Part shown: one piece after another, positions 23,868 through 34,924 of the stretch | How the letters are laid out: the number at the start of each line of letters is the position of its first letter | Numbering within the stretch: position 1 is the stretch's first letter | Assembly (NCBI GenBank): GCA_015499985.1 | Contig: JAAAUF010000356.1 | Span: forward strand, 1-37,772 | DNA from: Haplosporangium gracile | Lineage: Eukaryota; Mortierellomycota; Mortierellomycetes; Mortierellales; Mortierellaceae | Reading direction: 5' to 3' | Length of the DNA: 37,772 nt | Program-made: the position numbers and the translations under genes | The notes under the pieces: generated by a model | Told to the model about the DNA's origin: nothing | Databases searched by the model: none | The model's input: the letters and a program-made list of their open reading frames with translations, nothing else

Positions 23868-25783
23868 CTAATACGCAGGTTTCATGGTCAGCTCAGTCTC
23901 GTCGAGGGGCAAGAAGTAAACCTGCGGTCGGGTGCTGAGCATGTGTTCTTCGAATTTCGAGAATATCCATCCGGGTAGGTTCCTCATTGCAAACTGTGTT
24001 ATCCTTGCCTTTGTGTCCTATTTTCATTATTTTTTTTTTTTCACTACAAAACCGGCAGAGTATTAGTAAAGCACCTTTAAGTGACAACATAAGTCCTCGA
24101 GGAATGGAAAAGGCGATAGTGTAAGAAAAATAAAGGAGTTACCTTGTCGATCATATTCCTGAAGGTTTGACTGGTCTCAAAGGTGGATTGGACCCATTCG
24201 ATGCGTTCTTCCTGGTACGCTTTGAAAGTAGCCTCAACTTCGTCGGTGATCGTGTGGTCAGGGAGGGCATGGATATAGTTTGCGAGGATGATTGCGTGCG
24301 GATCGCGTTTGTGGCTCCTGTTCCACCCGATGGGTTCAACTATTTAGAGTTAGGGTTAAGGAGCAGTTATCTGAAGAGGGGGGCACAAATGAGAACAAAT
24401 GACAACATTAGCGCGACAATCTGGGGGGTGTATCGCAGGTATGAGAAATCAGCAATGAGGTCTGCAAGAAAAAGTTACCATCGTCAATAAGGGCAGCACA
24501 ACAGTCATACCAGGTCTTGAAGACTTTCTTCTCCAGCATAACCTTGGACATGTACTCCTTGGGTGCGAGATCAAAATGATCTTTCCAGAGTAAGCTACTT
24601 TCCGCTGATGATGGGGAAATGGCAGATCTCGTCACACATAGCCTAGGCAGATTCAGGACTTCACTCTGAGTTCCTGAAAGCATCGTTATCTTTGCTAGTT
24701 TCAGTCATCAAGAACTGAATAACCACAAAACAGACCGCATTTTCCTTGGTTATCGGAGTCTTCCAAGCATAAGGTGTGTCTTTCGAGAGGTTGTTGTAGA
24801 ATTGGCACTTGAGCTTCTCCAGGTCTGGGAAATCTGCTGGTGTCAGGGGGGCGTGTCTGCCTAACGAGACACACATTCGAGAAGGGTAAAAGCAAAGCGT
24901 CGGAGGCAAGGAGTCGATTAGCTTTTTTGAGTTGGCTATAGAGTTTCTATCGAACGGCGCTGTAGGCCCCGTCAGCTCCTAAAAGGATATCGCCCTCGTA
25001 CTCAGAGTCGTCTGCGCATCAGACAAGGAAGCCGTTTTCGCCTTGGTGTGTTGAGAAGACTTTTTTTGATGTGTGGATGCGTTCTAGAGGTGCCTGGCGG
25101 AGGAGGGGGTCGTACAGTATTGGGCGTGTGCTCAACCTACTTCCTGATCCGTACCTAGTTCTCATGCAGAGGAATGTGATAGAAGAGGGATGAGAGTAGA
25201 CCCATTGTCAATGAAGTATGAAGTTCAAAAAAAAAAAAAGTGAGTTGGAGTTGTTGCCTCTTGGTAGGATCCTCGTTGTCGGCGATGACAAACTCGGTGC
25301 CTCGTTCCTCGTCATTAACGTTGATAGCGTCCATGGCCCTGCTGATGGAGACGAGTTCGTCGTAGACGCGGCATTGTGCGTCACCATGCAATTGATAGCA
25401 ACTCCTGTACCTGTTTTTGTCAAAATCGAAAAAGGGGTCAGGCATATGTATGTCGGCTTGCCAGCATGCATTTTCATATAGTGGAACGCATTGATCCACA
25501 TGGAGAAGGAGAAGGGTCTATATTATTATTGAGAGGCTTGACTTCTGAGGCACGTCCGATGACCTCGTAAAGGATATCGGTCCTCTGGAGGATCATTCCG
25601 AGTGTAAGACCTCCTAAACCGGCACCAACAATAGACAAAAACGACACACACACAAAACAACTCCTTCCTTTCCTTCTCCAACATCAACTCCACTACCCCA
25701 CCAGCAGCCAGGGTCAGGTTTGAACCAGAAAGGTCAACACTACGCCAATCATTACCTGACAGAAATGATTCCACCTTCGGCAT
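23868..25783 (-). pseudogene. FAD-dependent monooxygenase relic, copy 1
   Basis: Recognisable parts of a FAD-binding monooxygenase run from high to low coordinates. A Rossmann dinucleotide motif SIVGAGLGGLTLGMILQ ends near 25590. Next come a block around CRVYDELVSISRAMDAI, then DFPDLEKLKCQFYNNLSK, KEYMSKVMLEKKVFKTWY, LNPSGGTGATNAI, an ERIEWVQSTFETSQ block and a C-terminal PQVYFLPLDE ending at stop 23868-23870. Against copies 2 and 3 it has in-frame stops (minus-strand TGA at 24661-24663, where the paralogs have Trp; TAG at 24643-24645; TAG at 24595-24597) and frameshifts, one just after TGATNAI near 24295 and one before DLAPKEYM near 24575. The FAD motif itself is still readable. It is the most decayed of the three copies. 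Its upper boundary is uncertain. Confidence 0.75.
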
Positions 25784-27412
25784 CTGCTCGCTCCTACCGG
25801 ACCATCAACCTACCTCCACTCTTCCCTCCTCCGCTTCGCTTCTGCAATGATCTATAACGTGATCTGCACCTGGGGGCACTAATGCTTACTCCTGTGCTTC
25901 TAAGAAGGTCAAACCTCAGTCAGCGCGACTCGGTCAAGGTCTAAGGACATACTGGGTTTCTTTTGAGGAGGACAACTGATACGCCGTAACAAACCCAGGA
26001 CTTTAGTTATTGCCTTTCTCGGGAACAGCTTGTCCAAGAGGTCGGCGGTAGTCAGTTTCGAGACATCGGTAGGCGTGGCTACTTGCCGACAGAATTCGGG
26101 GTTGCAACAGAGGAAGCCTTCTTGAGTTATAAGGCCAAGTCACATGAATGCCGTAGGGAAGGTTGACCATCAGAGAAAGTAGGGGGGAGGGGGGAGGGTT
26201 GCGGTATAGACTTGAGAGGACGAGGAACCATACCGAGCACAATGTTAAGCATATGGAAGATAGGATGCACTTTAGCTAGTGACAATGCTCCAAGCAAGAA
26301 AGGTGATGCTCCAAGCAAAAGGGGTGATGCTCCAGGCGAGAAAGGTGATGTCTGGTAAAGGACACCCAGACACCAATAACACTGCTGGAGCTGGTGACCA
26401 TCCCTTCCCGTCGCTCTTGTTGTTCTTGCTCACCTTTCCCATCATGTCGACTTATCCGTTTTCTGGCTCTTTTTGGTCGTTACCAAGAGTGCGCTCGACT
26501 TTCTCTCCACTAAAAATGCTGAGACTGCATCTCCTGGAACTTTGGTCAGCGGATGTCAAGAAGCTAACTACTAAGGAATGTGAGTCGTCGAGCTATGTAC
26601 GGAGTAAGGATCACATCGCCTTGCCGTTTCTTGCCTTTTTCTAATCCAAACTGGGGGTATTGTCCAAGAAGGCTACGGTAAGGATCTGTATGGTTACAGT
26701 TGCTGATTATGAGGGTGGCGAAGGCCATGCGGATGCTACTCGGCGTATGGTCCCATCTCAGCCGCGTGGTCACGTTTGACATGCTATCCAAATAAAAAAA
26801 ATACAAGTGACAAAGGTGCTTTCAGAGAGACAGACTCCATCGGGTTTAGGGATGTAGGGATATAGGAATGTGCACTTTACTTGAGTTAAAGGGCTTTGTG
26901 GCCTTGAAAGTACCTAAGTATTAATCATTGAGGTGTTGAAACTCGTTGGTGTTAATAACCGTTTAGACCGTTTATACTTTTTCATTGACATCCACTTTTG
27001 AGTTGCCTCTTGGTTCTGCATCATAACCGCTATATGGAGTGACTAGATCGCATGATGTTTCGAAGAAAGATGATTGGTGCAAACAGTAAAGAATGGGTGC
27101 CCATGCATCTTCTGTGCTCACCGTCGCACAGAAATCAACAAAGACACTAAACTATAACGAAAATAAGAAGAGTGCTCACAACCCAACAACCTCTCGCTGA
27201 AGTGGTGCACTTTTATTTTTTCATCCTCTTCTCACCTATTTTCCCCTCATTTTTTTTCTTTACTCATCTTGCTCGACTTTTCCTTTCTTTCTTTTTACTC
27301 TCATTCCACTTTTATTCCCCTCCTTATTTCCCAATTCCCTCATCTTGACCATTTTTTTAAGTTCTAAGTTTTACTTGACAAATCCCCCACACTTTCATCT
27401 CACATCAACAGC
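25784..27412. other. spacer between head-to-head monooxygenase copies 1 and 2
   Basis: A 1.6-kb stretch with no gene I recognise. A minus-strand open segment near 25925-26080 (containing the residues TTADLLDKLFPRKAI) and one near 26564-26806 look mildly protein-like but match nothing I know. A 21-bp tandem repeat is listed separately. The last 200 bp before 27413 are CT-rich and promoter-like for copy 2. Confidence 0.5.
26285..26347. repeat. 21-bp tandem repeat, three units
   Basis: Three consecutive 21-bp units begin with ATGCTCCAAGC or ATGCTCCAGGC, at 26285, 26306 and 26327, with a partial fourth. The period is a multiple of three, so one frame reads a heptapeptide repeat (MLQARKV), but the surrounding frame shows no gene. 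Confidence 0.8.
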
Positions 27413-29587
27413 ATGGAAATCAATCCTGCAGTTACCTTCAGACACGACCGCTCCGTTATGCATGCAAAGTGCCCAAAAGTCCTCATAGCCGGTGCAGGCC
27501 TTGGAGGACTCAGCTTGGGCATCCTACTCCACAAAGCAGGCATTCCCTTCGAAATTTTTGAGCGAGCTGCTGAGGTGAAGCCTCTTGGTAAGAGCTCTTG
27601 CTGGACGACGCATGTGGAGTACATAAAGATGAGTCGAAACAGTAACGCTTGCGCTGATAACAACTCAACCTATCAAAACTCAATACCCATGACTTAGGTT
27701 CCGCCATTGTCTTGAACTCAACAACCGCCCATTTCTCCGCCAAATTGGCGTCTGGGACGAGTTCCATGATGCGAGCAAGCGGATGGAGGCGATTCAGGTC
27801 GCGAATGAGAAACGAGAGGTCGAGTTTACGATGTCTGACTTAGATTTGGACTAAGTCGAGAGGTAAATCCACCAATCATCTAGTATTGGCAAGGGGGGAA
27901 CTACTTTTATCAGTAATGCAATGTAGACATGTACTGACTTGGTTACTTTCTCTTTTTGACAAGGTATGGCGCCGATGCACGTATCATCTCTCGCCAAGAG
28001 CTTTACAGCATCTTGTTGAAGCAGGTCTCCAAGGAGTACTTCCACCTGGGTAAGAAAGTTCTCTCAACACAACAAGGCAACAATCGTGTCATCATTAATT
28101 GCAGCGACGGAGCAGAGTATCAGGGCAACATTCTTGTTGGTGCCGACGGAGCATACAGCGCCGTGCGTCAAAACATGTACGACCAGCTCAAAAAGAAGAA
28201 AGCGTCGCCATCGTCTGATGGGCTGCCTCTGCCTTTCACTACGGTGTGCCTTGTGGGTGAGACTCACCCTCTTACGACGACACAGTTCCCGGACTTGGCC
28301 AAGGAAGATACTCAGTTCTTCAATACTCTTAGTCATGAAAAGCCTTATTCTGTTTGCCCACCTTCAGCTTATCTGGCTCAACCTTGAGCGCCATGTTTTT
28401 TGTAACGTTACTGTGAAATATTTTTTCTCATCGTCTTTTTTTTTTTTTTGCTTCCTCGCACAACCTCCAATTACTCATCATTTTTTACTCTTTTTCTTTC
28501 TGTTTTACTTCTCTTGGACCTAGTGGATGACATTAACGACTCGACAGAATTGTGTATGCTACGGAGTTGTTCAATACCTGGACGAGGAAAGCAGCAAAGA
28601 AAACGACTCTTTCCGTCAGTCAGAGTGGGAAGCCGAAGCTGCGGAAACCATGTGCGAAGAAGTCCGCCATCTACCTATTATCAGCGGAGGCGAGAAGCCA
28701 TTGACAGTCGGCGACTTGATCGATTGGACGCTCAAGGAATTATGGGCGGACTGTCCTCATTGGCGATGGTATATGAATGATTGGATTATTATTCTTTTCA
28801 GGTCTTCGGATGGTGAGGTTCGCATAGAGGTCAACAACGGCGAGACTAATGTTGTTTCTTTTTTTTTTTCCTCTCTCTCTTCGAGTGCATTTATCGCAGC
28901 CTGCCACAAGGTTTATATTTCCCTCAGAGCTATTTCACATTTTTCACATGCGCTGCCGTTCTTATTCAAGGCCCACTCATCAACCGCCTATTTTTTATTT
29001 CTTAAATTTCACAGCTTAACCCAGCAGGAGGAGCTGGAGCGGGGAACGCTATCCATGATGCTATCGTCCTGACGAACTATCTCCACGCCTTGCCCGAACA
29101 TCCAGTTGAAGAAGATATTGGAAAGGCCTTCAAGGCCTACAAGGACGAGCGCATCGAATGGATCAACAGCGCCTTCGAAGCCAGTCAGGTCTTGAGGAAC
29201 ATGGTCGACAAGGTATTTAGGCAAGGCCTAACAGACAAAAGGATGTCAAAGTGAAAAAAAAAAAAAAAAAAAAAAAACGGCGGCATTTCATAATCACGAC
29301 GACAGTGATACTTAAACATATATATTTTCACTTGTTGTCATTAGGGTCTCAAGCCCAAATTGATTCGCGCGGCCATAAAGCACTTGCCCAAGTTTGCCAA
29401 CCGTGCCATGGAATCCCGTCTGTGCAGCAACCGGCCTCAGGCATACTTTTTGCCACCTGACACCACCCCCGCCACTTTGAAGCCTGCTAAGCAACCTAGT
29501 TTAAATGCGCCGGCTCTGTTTTCTAAGGAGCACAGCGAGACTCGAATCAAGCAGCAGCAAAAAAAAGAATCTGTTGCGTCTGTTTGA
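27413..29587 (+). pseudogene. FAD-dependent monooxygenase relic, copy 2
   Basis: The best-preserved copy. Exons read 27413-27587, 27698-27862, 27964-28351, 28524-28768, 28900-28910 (11 nt), 29015-29212 and 29345-29587. It starts with a Rossmann motif VLIAGAGLGGLSLGILLHK, then has the RYGADARIISRQELY block, the GADGAYSAVRQNMY FAD motif, a split GDACHK carried partly by the 11-nt exon, LNPAGGAGAGNAIHDAIVL, and a C-terminus with FANRAMESRLCSNRPQAYF. The family inserts oxygen into small molecules with NAD(P)H and FAD. Three lesions break it: a 1-nt deletion near 27729 (after SAIVLNSTTA), a TAA at 27852-27854 in the restored frame where copy 3 has Gln, and a 47-bp deletion near 28746 that removes the SKVMLEEKVFTTW segment. 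The donor after 28351 (GTTTGC) is also weak. Confidence 0.8.
29254..29277. repeat. A24 homopolymer
   Basis: Twenty-four consecutive A in the last intron of monooxygenase copy 2. It is a simple repeat of unreliable length. Confidence 0.85.
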
Positions 29588-30314
29588 GTTGGGAAGTTAG
29601 AGCTGGTGATACTCTTCATTTTATTTTTTGTACAAAATGTACCTGATCTCTCAGGTCTATCAAAAGAGAAGTGTGATACCTGGTGTAGTGTGTTCATTCA
29701 CACATAGAAGTTTCGAATCTTTCAATAGCATGCGAGAGCCATCGGAGCACAGAACCAAGTCATGCTCCTCTCCAAGAGGCGGATAAGCGATTTTATGAGA
29801 AAAAAGAACTAAAAAATAAAACAGCCCCCTTGTTTCCCATCAACCCAACACACAAGATTATCCTCAGTCTATCGCAAACACAACCACCATCCTCCCTTCA
29901 GCAATGCCATCGGCTCTCGCGCGTTCGCCGGCGCTCTCATGAGAGAAGAGTACCCGGGCTTTAGCCTTTCACTACCTGCATTATCACCGCCCTTCTTTCC
30001 TACGCGTTTCACCTATTGCTTCGAGTCAGAAAACTCCATGAAGTTACCACCAATGCAGTCGCCTCGTCTCTCTCTGTTTGCCAGGTCTCGACGGTGCCAT
30101 ACTTGGACTCTTCCTCTTGCCAACAGGTTTTTCTCTCAGGCATTGGTTTGTTCATTCAAGGAGTTTGACACAAACGTCGCCGCTCAGACCAGCAGTGGTC
30201 CTTTCAGGGTGGCGATTGTCATAAAAAAAGATGGTTTTTTTCTTCTTCAAAAGTGAAATAAATAGTGTAATTTCAAATAAACTTCTGGGTATCGACATTG
30301 ATCCTGCACACTTC
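29588..30314. other. spacer between tail-to-tail monooxygenase copies 2 and 3
   Basis: A 0.7-kb stretch. From about 29820 it looks like a promoter and leader (CA- and CT-rich) leading to ATG at 29904-29906, but that frame stops after 12 codons. A different frame stays open at 29939-30256. It could be the remains of a small gene. I do not recognise it. Confidence 0.4.
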
Positions 30315-32454
30315 TCAACCCGACGCAACAGCCTCCTTTCTTTGCCCGGTCGTAGTTCTACTATCGCTTTCCCGAGAAAACAGATCCCGTGCATTCAAAC
30401 TAGGCTGCGGTGCAGGCGCCAAAGTTGTGGGTATAGTATCGAGTGGCAAGAAGTACGCCTGAGGCTGGTTGCTGCACAGTCGCGATTCCATAGCTCGATT
30501 GACAAACTTGGGCATGTACTCGACTATCAACCTGACCAGCCTTGAATAAAACGAAAACAAATATATTAGCCCGGATTCAGGATTACTGCTTTTTTTTTTT
30601 TTTTGGACAATGGGATCCTAACTTCTTGAATGAATGGTGAAAGTACAGTATCTTGTCGACCATACTCTTGAGGACCTGACTTGTCTCAAAGGCGCTGTTG
30701 ACCCATTCAATACGCTCGTCTTTGTAAGCCTTGAAGGCTTTTGCGATATCCTGATCGGTGGGGTTGTTTCGGAAGGCGTGGATGTAGTTGGCGAGCACGA
30801 CCGCGTCGTGGAACGCGTTTGCCGCTCCTACTCCTCCAGCTGGGTTGATCTAAGAAGGGGGACATGAAAGAAAAAGTGGGCGAAGAATTAGCACACCTCG
30901 CAGTGTGGAAAAAGGAGATAGCATGAACAATGTAAACTAATCTCGGAAAAGGCATATACCTTGTGACAGGCTAAAGGACATGGAATTTAAGAAAAGAAAC
31001 AAGACATGGCGTTAGTTTTGACGTTGTACGTTTCGATGTTGTATGTCTCATCATCACAATCTCCAGCAAAGGGACTGAGAAGAACAACAATCCAATCATT
31101 CACATACCATCGCCAATGAGGACAGTCCGACCATGAGACCAAGTCGTAAAGACCTTCTCCTCGAGCATGACCTTGGAGACTAATTCTTTGGGCGTCCAAT
31201 TGATCAAATCACCAAGGGTCAATAACTTCTCGCCACCGCTAATGATACGAAAGTCCCGCACCTCATCGCACATAGTTTCAGCTGCTTCTTCACCCCACTC
31301 TGACTGACGGAAAGAGTCGTCTTCCTTGCTGGTTTCCTTTGTCAGGTACTGGATGGCGGTGTAGCATACGCAATTCTGTTGAGTTGTAAAGGTCATCACC
31401 TATAGCAAAGGAGTAAAATATGCAAAGGATGAAAAGAAAAGAGAAAATGGAATCGGTTGATATGATGCAAAATAGATGGTTTAAGTTCCAATCATCTCAC
31501 CTATAATAAAAAATAAGCCTTACAGAGTAGGGCTTGTTATGGCTGAGAATGTTCATGAACTGAGTATCCTGCTTGGCGATATCTGGGAACTGAGATTCGT
31601 CAAGAGGGTGAGTTTGACCGACCAGGCACACTGTAGAGAAGGGCTATGGTAGTCCATCTGATGGAGGCAGCAGATCCTTCTCTTTCAGCTGAGCGTACAG
31701 GTTCTGACGCACGGCACGGTATGCTCCGTCAGCACCGACAAGGATCTTGCCCTTGTATTGCGTACCGTCGTTACAGGTGATGGTGACACCCTTGGCTCCT
31801 TGCGAGTCGAGAGGACCTTTTCACTGAGGTGGGTGCGCTCCTTAGGAATCCGCTTAAGCAGTATGCTGTACAGAATAGGGCGTGAGATGATGCGTACATC
31901 GGCTCCGTACCTAGTCAGCCAGAAAATGTAAACAGGTCAGTTTATGTTCAATCCTACAAAAAAGGTCATTCTTTCGAATTCAAAGACAAGGCGGGCTGGT
32001 GGGTATACCTCTCGACCTGATCCAGCTCTGCATCGGCCATCGCAAACTCTATCTCCTTGTTCTCGTTCGCAATTTGAATCGCCTCCGTCCGCTTGCTCGC
32101 AGCAAAAAAACTCGTCATAAACACCAATTTGTCGCAAGAAGGACGCCGTAGTCGAGTTCAAAGAAATAGCAGCACTTTTAAGAAAGAGAAGCACCGTGTC
32201 AGCATATTTTGTTGTTACCTCTGCTTTACTGTAGGGCTTCTTGTCCCTGATCATATGTGATATACAGCATGAGCAAGATATGAGTGATTACCGAGAGGAT
32301 TGCTCTCGGCTGTCCGTTCAAAGATTTCATAGAGGATGTCGGCCTTCTGGAGTAGGATGCCTAAACTGAGTCATCCTATACCCGCTCCAACAATGAGTAC
32401 GGTAGGCTTGTCTTTTTGGTCGTGAGCAGTGTTGATTGCGGGCTTGATGTTCAT
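30315..32454 (-). pseudogene. FAD-dependent monooxygenase relic, copy 3
   Basis: Reads from ATG at 32454 (MNIKPAINTAHDQKDKP) to a stop at 30315-30317, co-linear with copy 2 including the 11-nt CHK exon near 30959. Lesions: a TGA at 32371-32373 in place of Gly within the dinucleotide motif VGAGIG-stop-LSLGILLQ; an extra T in a run of seven (A7 on the plus strand, 32104-32110) that shifts frame after GVYDEFF; a 1-nt deletion near 31800-31806 before GAKGVTITC; and a TAG at 31644-31646 within PPSDGLP-stop-PFSTV. The acceptor before SAAISLNSTTA also appears one base out of phase. The later blocks (ETMCDEVRDFRIISGGEKLL; INPAGGVGAANAFHDAVVL; the C-terminal AMESRLCSNQPQAYFLPLD) are well kept, so the gene was probably lost recently. 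Confidence 0.8.
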
Positions 32455-33260
32455 GAAGTAACTCGGAATGAATTTTAGAATGAAAATGAGAGATGGGGGA
32501 TGGGAGATGAAGAAAAAGTCGTGAGATGCAGGGAAAAAAAAAGAGATGAGGGGTAAATTTCCTTTTGTCTGTGCGACCATGAGCAGTAAAAAGAGAGACA
32601 AAGGATCATTCCTCACCATGGACGGTATCCTCATCAAGAGAGACAATAATATCGGCATTCCTTCCCGATCCCCATCAATCTTGGGTAGTATATTAGGTCG
32701 CATCAGGGAAGAGAAAGGCAGAAGACAGTTAAAGAGAAGAAAAGTCTAGTCGAGATCAACAAGATGTGTAGCCATAAATAAGAATAAGAAATAAACCTAG
32801 CGTCAATGATGGAAGGGAAAAAAGGGAGATTGGAACTCGAGAACTACAAGGCCGTTTACTAGAGGATTGTCAAGAGGGTTCTCCGTATGTGGGGTATTCT
32901 CTATTTAATTGTCATTATTGACTCCATATGTCCGTGCTCTCTGCAAACATCACACTACGTACACCCCACTCGGCATACATCTTTTCGCTCTTTATTATCC
33001 CGCAGCCGTCTCTGCCTCTTCTTCGGCAGCCGTTCCCACCCACATCCATTCCAAAATACAACTTAATGGATGGCTTTGCCTACTGTCTTTGTACATATTT
33101 TTATTATAAAATACTAGATTCTTATAATTTGTCTTCTTTGCCATAAAAAAAGTCATCATCATCCCTTCCACACACACACACATATGCTGGCTCAAACACT
33201 CTCACCCACACACTCTCACTCGCACACTTTCACTCGCACTTCTGATAAAATTTAACAACC
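32455..33260. other. spacer between monooxygenase copy 3 and the ICMT-like relic
   Basis: A 0.8-kb AT-rich stretch without a supported gene. A CA-rich tract with ACTC repeats at about 33170-33240 lies just upstream of the next ATG and may be its promoter or leader. Confidence 0.5.
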
Positions 33261-34050
33261 ATGCTCGCAAAAGTAGCCTGCCTCATCGTTTCCCTCTACA
33301 GCTATGTCATGGCATTCACTCCACCTCCCGCTTTCAAGGATACCACTTACTCCAACTCCTTCCCCTTGTTCATGTCTATGCTCGGTATCCTGGAAGTCGC
33401 TCTCTACATCATCTTGATGTACAAAAGCGATATCAATGCACCCACAACTCGTTCGCCAGCAACCCAAGAACGGTTCGATTGGGAGAGCTCAAGTCTTGGT
33501 ATGTCGTTCTGACTTTTCTGTGTGACTTTGGGTATGTTCTGAGAAAATGGTCCTTTATCGCCTTGGATCGATTCTTCACTGTGAGTTAGAGTGATCTTTT
33601 CGTTAATCCAGATGAGCTGACCATTATGTTGATTCAGTTTTGTTTATGCAAAAGAACCTGATCTGTTCATTTTTTTTCCTCGCTCATCCGCTTCGTTTAT
33701 AGTTTCAATTGACTAACCGTTGAACCACAGACTGGTCAAGGCTGAGCACTACTACTATCTCCGCCGCCCAGGATGCACCGGCTCCCTCTTCGCGAACATC
33801 TACTTCCACATCCTGGTCCCTTACTCTGATATTTGGACCGTCTTCGGCCAGTTCTCTGCTCACCTCCTTTCTGCAATTCTTCACACCACGGTCTCAATCC
33901 CTGTCACCGCTTGGGGGTATTGACGCCGGCGTCGTTCTTCTGTCGTGGTACTGTGCCAACATTGTGCGGATGGTTCTGTATCGGATCAAAAATGAGGAGG
34001 AAATGTTGGAAGATTGTTTCGGGAAAGAGTGGGAAGGCTTTGCCAACTAG
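33261..34050 (+). pseudogene. isoprenylcysteine carboxyl methyltransferase (ICMT)-like relic
   Basis: The N-terminal part (33261 to about 33500) begins MLAKVACLIVSLYSYVMAF and is hydrophobic. A middle block FGYVLRKWSFIALDRFFT (about 33525-33580) is followed by a putative 16-nt exon (ELTI, about 33612-33627). A C-terminal part from 33731 carries LVKAEHYYYLRRPGCTGSLF and then RIKNEEEMLEDCFGKEW, ending at TAG 34048-34050. This order is that of ICMT enzymes, which methylate prenylated CaaX proteins in the endoplasmic reticulum. The frame is broken at about 33500 (the SSLG/VVLTF junction), apparently at the junction before ELTI, and at G5 33913-33917, where one base too many creates TGA after TAWGY. 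The family's RHPxYxG motif reads RRPGCTG, losing the His and the Tyr. Sequencing error could explain single breaks, but not the motif change. Confidence 0.6.
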
Positions 34051-34924
34051 CGCTAGCGCTTGTTCCCTCGTATCTATTAGAGCCCTGTTTTCTTTTTTTA
34101 TCTCAGATTCCTCCTCTACCTTTATGATATCGCGTATTTTAATTGAAATTACTTTTTCTCTCCTATACTCTTGGCCCACCAGCAAAAATAAATGAGTGTT
34201 GCTTTGGTTGATGGACATCAATCACTTCCTCGGAGAGAGGGTTACCCATTTTTGTTATCCCCCTTACTTGTTTTTTACATACGAGACAAAGAAGAAAGAA
34301 CGAAAGTAATGCAATACAGCTACGCGTTAAGGGGTATTACAAAATGAAAGGTGAATGCATGGGGAGCCGCGCGATCTTATTTGCATAAAAAATTGTCCTC
34401 TCCCTCCCGATTTTTTTTGTCTCGGCTAAGGTCCCTACTATTAGATGCATATATACTGGGATAGCATTCTCAGGAGAGAGGGCGGAGAAATAGCGAAATC
34501 ACCATTTGTACCCTTTTTTTTTTGTAAATGTGTCCGATCTCGTCGTCATCGGGCAAATCACGCAACACGCGCGCAAAAAACCAAGGAGGTGCGAGATCTA
34601 GAAATCTGTGAGAATACTACTCCAAAAGAGGGCATTCGCCGAAATATCCGCAGCCATCGTCAAATAGAAAGGGCTCAGGTAATCAATTAGTGAGGGATAG
34701 AGAAATGGATTAGGATTAGCCACACCAGAGAAAAGAGGCTGAGTTCTACCTTGCGGTAGAGCAGTAGTTGAGCTTTGAATGACTGTTTTCCTTGCCAATT
34801 AGGGAATGTCAAATAAATAGGACTCGCTCGACCATGAAAACATCGAGAAGCGAAGAACAAACGACCAAAAAAACGAGGATCAAATTTTATATCTCGCACG
34901 ACGACATGTCGATTCACTAAAGTA
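34051..34924. other. spacer, no gene seen
   Basis: A 0.87-kb stretch between two relics. AT-rich with T runs. The open frames on both strands have no recognisable domain. Confidence 0.5.

Noticed and set aside
27413..29587. an intact monooxygenase gene with unusual introns
   Set aside because: I tried alternative splice sites around 27729, 27852 and 28746. None removes the 1-nt deletion, the TAA and the 47-bp deletion together while keeping the conserved blocks.
23868..32454. repeat-induced point mutation (RIP) as the cause of the dead monooxygenases
   Set aside because: The stops I could compare (GGA to TGA, Leu to TAG by T to A) are transversions, and several lesions are indels. There is no excess of C-to-T changes by eye, and this process is not established in these fungi.
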